Positions 56,614 through 64,000 of a stretch of DNA of 64,000 nucleotides are shown in pieces. The stretch is taken from contig CAIIXF020000001.1 in assembly GCA_903813345.2 (NCBI GenBank), positions 58,485,885 through 58,549,884 of the forward strand, written 5' to 3'. The position numbers and the translations under genes were made by a program. The first letter of the stretch is position 1; each line of letters opens with the position of its first letter. The notes under the pieces are model-generated. The model did not search any database and was not told the DNA's origin. It saw only the letters and a program-made list of their open reading frames with translations. The DNA comes from Owenia fusiformis (taxonomy: Eukaryota > Annelida > Polychaeta > Sabellida > Oweniidae).

Positions 56614-59338
56614 GGATCTCTCCAATGGCCAGTTTTCCAGATACTGTGCATCATAAGAAATTGGAACCTCTTGGTTAAAGTGAACAACTGATGAACATGT
56701 CAAATTAATTTGAAATATGCACAGAAACACTATTTGGCTGTGAGGCTCTGTGAGACTGTTTGTTGTTCCCTACCTGCAAATGAGCTATCAAGACATGAAC
56801 GCTGGTAGAATCAGGGTTGAAACGTCAGGGAAATTCAGAATTTCTTTAAAAGTGGCTAAAATGATCTGGAAATTTTCAAATTCTTTGAATAGTCGGTAGA
56901 GCTCAAGTGATTGAAGTTTTGAGACAAACTAAAGAGAAAAAACTAAAAGATAACTACCTAGATAAAATCATGTAGTTGCAGTCAGTGCCCTTGTAATTGT
57001 TTCTTTTATGTACTTTATTTTTCTTTAATACTTTTACATTTAGATATAAATTATAAAATTTGCAATATGCCATATCTATTTACAATGTTGCTTATGCTGG
57101 CATACAGTGTGTTTATGATATTTTGTGTAAAAAATAGGAAAGATAATATAGCCTATATGCTGTTGTACTATATACATTTTATTGTATAGATATTTAGTAT
57201 ATTTAGTATATACAAAATGTATATGTAAATTGTGTACAAAATTGGAATCATGCTTTATGTTACCACTTCAAGAGTAAAAAATGGCAGGTGGTGACATTTG
57301 CATGTTAATGTCTTGTTACAGTATGGCTTAATAAAGAGGGTGGTAGTTTGAGTTGCTTCAAAGTATAAGCTTGAGATCAAAACATTCCAGTTCATGGTGT
57401 GTGTCATAAGATTTTAAGATTAAGTGGTTAAAATTGGATTTTACATACCAGTATATAGGCTGGAATTATTATCGTGTCTAAAGTTCACTGGTAACTGTTC
57501 CAGTGCTTACTTTTTCCATAAAATGCACTTATGTTTCTTAAAGAGCTGTGCCGTCCAACATTGTTGCAATATTTTATCTATACAGTATACACTTTATTCC
57601 TACATGTATATACACAGTGACAGTTTACTGCACACTCTGTGAAGTTTATCTTACATTTTATTTTTAATCTACATGTATATATTATACATAATTATGACAA
57701 GTTCTTTTTTATATAAAAAGCTTGATTTTATGTTTAGAGTTGTAATATAGGAATTCTGTATTGTGCATTCAGTATGAAGCATCAACAACAATGAATAGAC
57801 ATCATAAAATCAATTGATCTAAGTGCTGATTGGTTTAGATTTACTTTCCACAAATTATTTGTCTTCCCTCACAAGTTCTCAGAATCAAAATTCCCAAAAT
57901 ATATCCATTATATGTACTGTCATCCGTCCATGCATGTTTTTTGTAAAAGTATGCCTTTAGTACTATATTCACTTATTTAAAAATAGATTGCAAATAGGAA
58001 CAAAGCTATTTTGAAGTACTTCATTGGGATATTTTTTTTTATTTGAAAGGATGATTGTACAGTTTAGCTCAATAAGTAAAGCTAATTTTGCTTTAAAACT
58101 TTTATTTTGCAATATCTATATCAAATTTACATAGCAGTAGCATTATGCATTTCACAAACCATCCTGAAAGGTTGGCAAAAGTATGTTGATATTTGGCACT
58201 GTAGTGGTTGTCATAGTAACTTGAAGTAGGGTTCAACGGAGCAAATCATAACCAATAAAAACTTGGCTATAAATATTCAATGCAAAATATTTTTAGAGCA
58301 GAATTAGCTTTACTTATTGAACAACCTGTAAATTGTTTTTGTTATTTTGTAGAATTTTAGATTAGTTCAAAATATATATTGATGTTACAAAGTACATTTG
58401 TTTGTTTTCTTGTGAATTGAATTGAATTGTGATGGGCACTACACCATGGTATGTAGTGGTAGCCACTACACCATGGTAACACAATATTTCAAAAGAAAAC
58501 ATATTCAAGGCAAAGACTTGAATGATAAAGCTTGACATTCACTATTTATGTCTCAGCAATAAACCATTGACAAACCATTGAACGACCTATTTCAACAAAG
58601 TTGCATCTATATGTTATTTAAAGCAGCAGAATTCTCAGCTTTAAGCCCTGACTGCAAAGCAAAATGGGTTTGGGAGATAGTTTCAGTAATCAATTGGGGA
58701 AAGATCAATTTTTATTTTTATAGACAAGATATATGGATCATATGCTTACAATGTATTGTCAGGCCTGTAGCCAGGGGATTCCCCCCCCCACCTCCCTGGC
58801 CAAAAAATCTTTCAAAGTCATGCTCATTCTGAGCACTTTTTAAGTGATTTTGGCCATTTTTTGATCAAAATTGTCACAAGTGAAGCCCCCCCTGGAATTT
58901 TTCAAAAAGTGAACGTCCCCTTGGCAAATCCTGGCTACGGGCCTGATTGTCATTATCTGAATGTATATTTCAGTTTGTTATATTTATATGATATGGTGCA
59001 CTTGGCTATCGCAACCATGGCTCACAACCCATGTGCCACTGAGAGCAATAAATAAATGAAAAAATAAAACAATGAGTTACCATCTTGGAGAATGCCAAAG
59101 CTCACTATTCTTCAACTTGTATTAACTAAATCAGTATTACAAAACTTATCTCTATGCTCATTTCAAAACTAACAAACATCCAGCATTATCTATCTGTTGA
59201 TAGGACTTCAGAATCACTGTGGATCCATTTATATCAGAACATTGCCGTCAAATTAAACACGTGCTTCTGTTTACAAACAAACAAATTGACCAATAAGAGC
59301 TCTTCCTTTTTTTAACCGCGGGACAGGTTTGTTGAAAA
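56614..59338. other. Duplicated annexin 3' region and intergenic DNA
   Basis: Copy of 44773-47495, including the CAGGCC-type MITE (58762-58945), E-box and CCAAT box upstream of the second GNAT ATG. Confidence 0.8.
58762..58945. repeat. CAGGCCCGTAGCCAG-type MITE, duplicate copy
   Basis: Same as 46919-47102 with one extra C in the C-tract. Confidence 0.75.
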
Positions 59339-62300
59339 ATGGCGTCCATAACTGCACCAGTTTCTCCAGTTTTTCAAACTAATATCGACAATTACTTCAA
59401 TACTACAGGAGGAAATGTTGCCGAAATGAATCTCCACGATGCATTAGATATCGAGGAAGACGGAGAGTTTGTGAAGGGTGCACAATTTGCTGGGAAACAG
59501 GAATTTCGAGACAAGAAAGGAAAATGTGTTAGAATTTCGCCGCTGCTCGTTGATTTCCGAAGATTGCTAGGCTCAAAATTATCGGCGGAAGTCATTGAAG
59601 GGGTATGCACGTTGTTTGAGGATAATTTCATTTATACTTTTTTATGCTTGCTCTATTGACTTCATTTTCTTTCTAGAGTCCATTTCATTGTTTAACTGCG
59701 TCAGTAAAAGCTAAAAAATAAGAAATCAAAATATCATTTTGCAATAAGACTTATATAGGGGAAATGGTCCTATCACCGCACGGGTATGGAATTGTATGAA
59801 ATTCTTCAAATTACAAGACGGCACAGGGTTATTCAATGCACAAAAAAACTAAAAAATCTGAAATATACAAATGTCATTCATGTACATTATGAATATACTT
59901 TTCCATATATTATTGCACAATGGTCTCCCAATTTCTTATTTTTGCCGTTCTACTGACGCAATGAAGCAGTGAAATGGACTCTAGACGAATTCCTGTGGAT
60001 GGGGCAGCAGCTTACAGCTAGAATATCTACCTTTAGAGTCAAGTCTTGTTTTAACATTAGCTTAAAGGATGTATAAAACTATCAAGAGCTTGAAAAACGA
60101 TAAAAATGAGTTTTTTTAAGAATACCATCAATTAAATTCAATTTCATCAATTAAATGCAATAACTACGCTTTCGCTTAGATAATCAAATGTGAAAGTGCT
60201 CTAATAACGAAAGTGAAAGTATTGGGCCATTGTAAGGAATTCCCCAAAACAACTATCACAATGATTGTCTGCATATTACCTAACGCATATTGATGTTGTC
60301 ATACTCGTGGCCTGCTTTTTGGGAAATCCAATGTAATGTGATGTCATTACCCTAAGAACGATAGCTTTCGAGAAACCCCCTAACTGTTATTGGATAACTA
60401 GAGTGCAATAAACATTCTATCATATTGCAATCAATTCCTCATATTAATACAACTATATGATAATAATAGCGCATCATGCTTTTAAGAAATAAGCCTAAAA
60501 ACGTCAGTGTTATTGTAATTGAATTAAGGTGGGCCCCCCACTGAACGAAACATTCTTGTTTAAAGTGGGGTTCATTGTAACAGCTCACACTCCGTCAATA
60601 TTTTATCAATTTCTGTTTTCTTTATATGGAATGAAAGATGGGTATCCACTACAATAGTAAAAACAGTATTATAAATGCACTGCAACATGCTGTATTGAGG
60701 CTTTGAAAAGGAGTGAAAATCACTTTAATAGTTATATACAACTTGTAACATTTGAATGTGGTGCCAGGGAGCCCTACTTAAGAATTGAATGCTTAAAATC
60801 CCTCAGTATTATGTGTGATTGTCCAGTCCCATTCCCTACTACTATTCTACTACTATGCAGGTTTTACATTTTACCAATCTTACACAATATACAATGACTG
60901 AATAAACTTTGCGAAACTGGTGTAAAACTCCCATTTACCTTTGCATGTATGAAAATGATAAAGGTATAAATGTTTTACATTTAGGTATCTAACAGAGAGC
61001 TGTTGCATGCTGTGATAGGCCTGTATGATGTTTCGTTGAGTGAGATGACACCTGAGGTCTTATATGGAACTGTCTGCGAGAAATGGGCAAGAACAGCTAT
61101 CCTACTACGTGATACTAAAGGTACAGTGATTTACAAAGATAACATTTTCACTTCATTATAGTTACTGTGATATGAACTTGTAAATATTCCTATTATTAGC
61201 TCCTACTCCCTTATAATTGCCTGCACCACCTTTGCAATCTATTAAGGATGATGTGAAGAATGTCAAGGGAATATCTGTATTAAAGATAATGAGCATTTTA
61301 TAGTTACGAACTAATACACACAATGTATTACTAAAACCTATATATTCCTTGAGAAAAAGCTTTTGGACTCTCCATGGACCATTCATGAGCTCCTTGTCCC
61401 ATTTTTTGAATCTGAACTCAACCACCTGATCCAATGGAAAATCATTTAAACATCAATATTGAATTTTTTGTACACACACCCATAATTCGAAACTCTTTTG
61501 AAATGCCCTACACACTTAACATTTTATATTTTCTAGATGTTTTGGAGGAGTTTGAAAGAAAACGAGCTAAAAAAGCAAAAAACACTGAAGCACCATCACC
61601 AAAAAGCATTCCAAATGAAACAACACCACTACAAAGCAATGAAGACATTAAAGTGATTGACCTTGAAGACAATAATCAATCCCAATCCCCAGTGACCACC
61701 CCAACCCCTCAAACTGCATCCTCCACAGAGGAAACACCTACTAGTCAAATCACCAAAGATCTCAATGCTCAAGTAAAGCAAAATGAAAATACCTCTTCTG
61801 ATAATGATCTGATTACATATGAAGATATAGCTGCTGAGATAATGCAGGATATAGAAGATGCTGTCAATGATAAAGGATCTGATATTCTTGAGCCTGAAGA
61901 AACTAAACCGTGCAAGTTTGCTAATTGTTATAGTGATACTGAAGATGAGGATGAAGATGATGACAGGTGAGATGGGGAACACTTAGATAACAAAACAGGA
62001 AATGATTTTAATTTCCAACCCTACAAAATTATTTATTTAGTAATTTATAAATGATAAGCTATGTGCCATATTTGGGATTCATTGAAAGAATTCAGAAAAT
62101 GTGAATATGACATAAAATATTGTGAATATAGAAAAAATTAATTTTGAAATGTTTACACTTTGTCCTTTTCTGGGATTTATGTGAAGTACACAAAGGTTGA
62201 ATTCTCTTTTTATGAATGATTTTTTTCAGTGAAGATGATGAAGAAGATTTCAGTAAGGGCATCAATACATTTCTAGAATGTGTGCGCGAACGTCGTCAAA

Positions 62301-63800
62301 TAAGAGACAACCATGTTGGCCCTTTCACTAGCAAACATGTAGGGATAGAAAATAGGGTTGTGGCTGCTGCTACCTTTGAAAAGGCATTTTGTGGGTAAGA
62401 TTGATAGACCAGTTGAACTGTAATATGAACACTATTTGGTCTGTCTAAGAGGACAAATCATAATAGTATAAGTCAATATAACCTCAAAGTCATTAGTTTT
62501 CATTCTTAAAACACTTGACAAAATCAATAAATGCTCAAGTTTATTTTTGGGTCTGAAGTGTTTTTTTCGATTTTCGGCTAACATCAAATATTGACCTGGT
62601 CTCTATAGGTGTTCATTTATGTGGTGTTCATAATTCAGGATAGGTTGATAGGACAGACTTGCAGTTCAGGGAAATAGAAAATTTTAATATTTTTATAATG
62701 TTCACATAATGATCGTATCACATTTTGGAAAATGCTTGTCAAATGTGATACAAGAAGGTATTCTACATTTGTATGTTATATTTAAACAAAATATTTGTGA
62801 CATTATCAAGTGCCATATATCATAATCATGTACCTGCATATTTTCTTTTTTTCCAGGAAACGTAGTGAAAAAGTCAATCATTTAACTGTAATAGCTGTGA
62901 GGAAACGCTACCAAAAATGGGGAATAGGCAGATATTTATTATCAGTAAGTATGAATACTTTAATATATCACAGGTACTAAACAAAACTCAATATGCAATA
63001 AGTGTTTTAATCTCCTGGTTAAGCTGATGATACTGCGAAGTTCACTTATACAATCACTTGCCTCAGCTAGGAAACTGCTGAGCAAATTCAGAGAATAATG
63101 AAGCCTGTGTGTACCCGTGTGTTCTCTTCAATAGAAAATTATGTTCACGCTTTAATCACATTTTCTTCATGTTTGAAATATAGCATACATGTCTGTTCAT
63201 TCTCAGTTCTACATTTATTCACTGAATCAATCATTTTCAGCAATTAAAGAATCCTCAAGTCGTTGGGCAGTATGATGTCATTGTGGTGCACGCTGATAAC
63301 TCCGCCATTGATTTCTTTGAGCGTTATGGTTTTACAGATGATGTAGTTCTTAATAGTAAATGGAGGTTTGTGTAGGGATCATGTCAGTTCAAACCATTTT
63401 GACACCTCCTTTTCACTTAAAACCAAAACTTATCATTGATAAGCTAAAAGTTAAAACAATGTTTTCAACAGAATTGAACTGGTTATTGGCTGTAAATTGT
63501 TAAATCATCTTATCTGATTTCGAATAATTCATGAATTATATAAAAAGGAATGTTTTTAAACTTATAGATAACTGATATTAATTTGTTCATAGAGATGGCA
63601 ACTTTATACATACATATTTACAGGTTATGACAGTTTACATATAAGGAAAGTGTTGTGCTATATTTATAAGTTATATGTATAACAGTTTATAAAAGGGAAG
63701 TGGGTATTTTATTAGATATATTCTATATGTTGTATTTCCAGTGAGTTAGCAGATCAATACACAAACTGCACTTTGATGTGTTACATGCCTCCTTTCACAG
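59339..63800 (+). CDS. GNAT-fold acetyltransferase-like protein, copy 2 (continues past the window)
   Basis: Exons: 59339-59602, 60985-61120, 61537-61966, 62230-62394, 62857-62944, 63241-63365, 63742-63800. Exon 8 would start about 388 bp beyond the window. The only coding change I see from copy 1 is an Ile-to-Val codon (A51419 to G63262) in NPQV(I/V)GQYD, near the cofactor-binding helix, and it is conservative. Upstream promoter-like sequences are also duplicated. If the unit is real, this copy may be the one that keeps the true 3' end. Confidence 0.88.
59673..59985. repeat. Duplicate of the GNAT intron 1 MITE
   Basis: Copy of 47831-48142 within the second duplication unit, with the same inverted ends. 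Confidence 0.65.
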
Positions 63801-64000
63801 GTATGTAGCATAATCACATTTTGATTACTTAAAGTGGCAGTAAAGACTAGAGAGTGTAAAATGTTGGGAGCAATGTTTTCAAAAAGCAATGTCGAAGTCA
63901 CCCTCATGATTGTTATTTCAGTATCTAAATGATGCACTGAAATTTCTGAGAAAATATGGAAGTTATTGAAGATTTACGATGCAGACATGTCCAAATATGT

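Larger units (their letters stand above)
43257..64000. repeat. Tandem duplication, unit 11,841 bp (second copy runs off the window)
   Basis: Sequence from 43257 recurs from 55098 to the window end, at a constant offset of 11841 that becomes 11843 after two single-base insertions (an A near 57281 and a C near 58790). I counted only a handful of substitutions over 8.9 kb, e.g. G44937/A56778, C46344/T58186 and A51419/G63262. Copy 1 is 43257-55097. The left breakpoint lies inside the LINE ORF, with two or three bases of shared sequence (CAG) at the joint. Confidence 0.95.

Noticed and set aside
1-64000. tRNA, rRNA, bacterial operons, phage or viral genes
   Set aside because: I looked for them and saw none. 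The only replication-type enzyme is the LINE reverse transcriptase.

Overview
The window is animal nuclear DNA: AT-rich, with many short phase-consistent exons bounded by GT...AG, long introns full of inverted-repeat elements, a non-LTR retrotransposon, and no bacterial gene organisation. The gene families and the repeat types suggest a marine invertebrate (lophotrochozoan or ambulacrarian). I cannot name the species.

The main gene (+ strand, 1700-44772, 25 coding exons, 1193 codons to the stop) encodes an eight-repeat annexin of the annexin A6 type. It is preceded by about 500 residues that start with a chitobiase/hexosaminidase-C-terminal-like domain resembling the N-terminus of DZANK1. A possible upstream exon lies at 1-100. 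I assembled the exons by hand, and every junction keeps the frame.

Two complete genes lie inside annexin introns on the opposite strand. A small secreted cysteine-rich (EMI-like) protein, 228 aa in four exons (9212-16970), lies in the 10 kb intron 11. An SLC45-family transporter, 680 aa in four exons (22166-27360), lies in the 11.2 kb intron 15. The annexin's two halves share all their intron positions except these two, and both unmatched introns host a nested gene.

The last large annexin intron (40182-44405) carries a CR1/Jockey-superfamily LINE in reverse orientation. Its target-site duplication copied the splice acceptor of the next exon. The LINE ORF begins with a hydrophobic leader ending in a 2A-type ribosome-skipping motif.

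Downstream, at 47496 onward, is a gene for a GNAT-fold N-acetyltransferase-like protein with a long acidic linker, which I cannot assign to a named family. A tandem duplication of about 11.84 kb begins inside the LINE (43257) and recurs from 55098 to the window end. It repeats the 5' part of the LINE, the last two annexin exons and the GNAT gene at near identity, so it is either very recent or an assembly artefact.

Introns also hold a Transib-like miniature element with an RSS-like CACGGTG terminus, a decayed IS630/Tc1-mariner-type element, several foldback elements, a dispersed CAGGCCCGTAGCCAG-type element, minisatellites and a 923 bp tandem duplication that copied an SLC45 splice donor.
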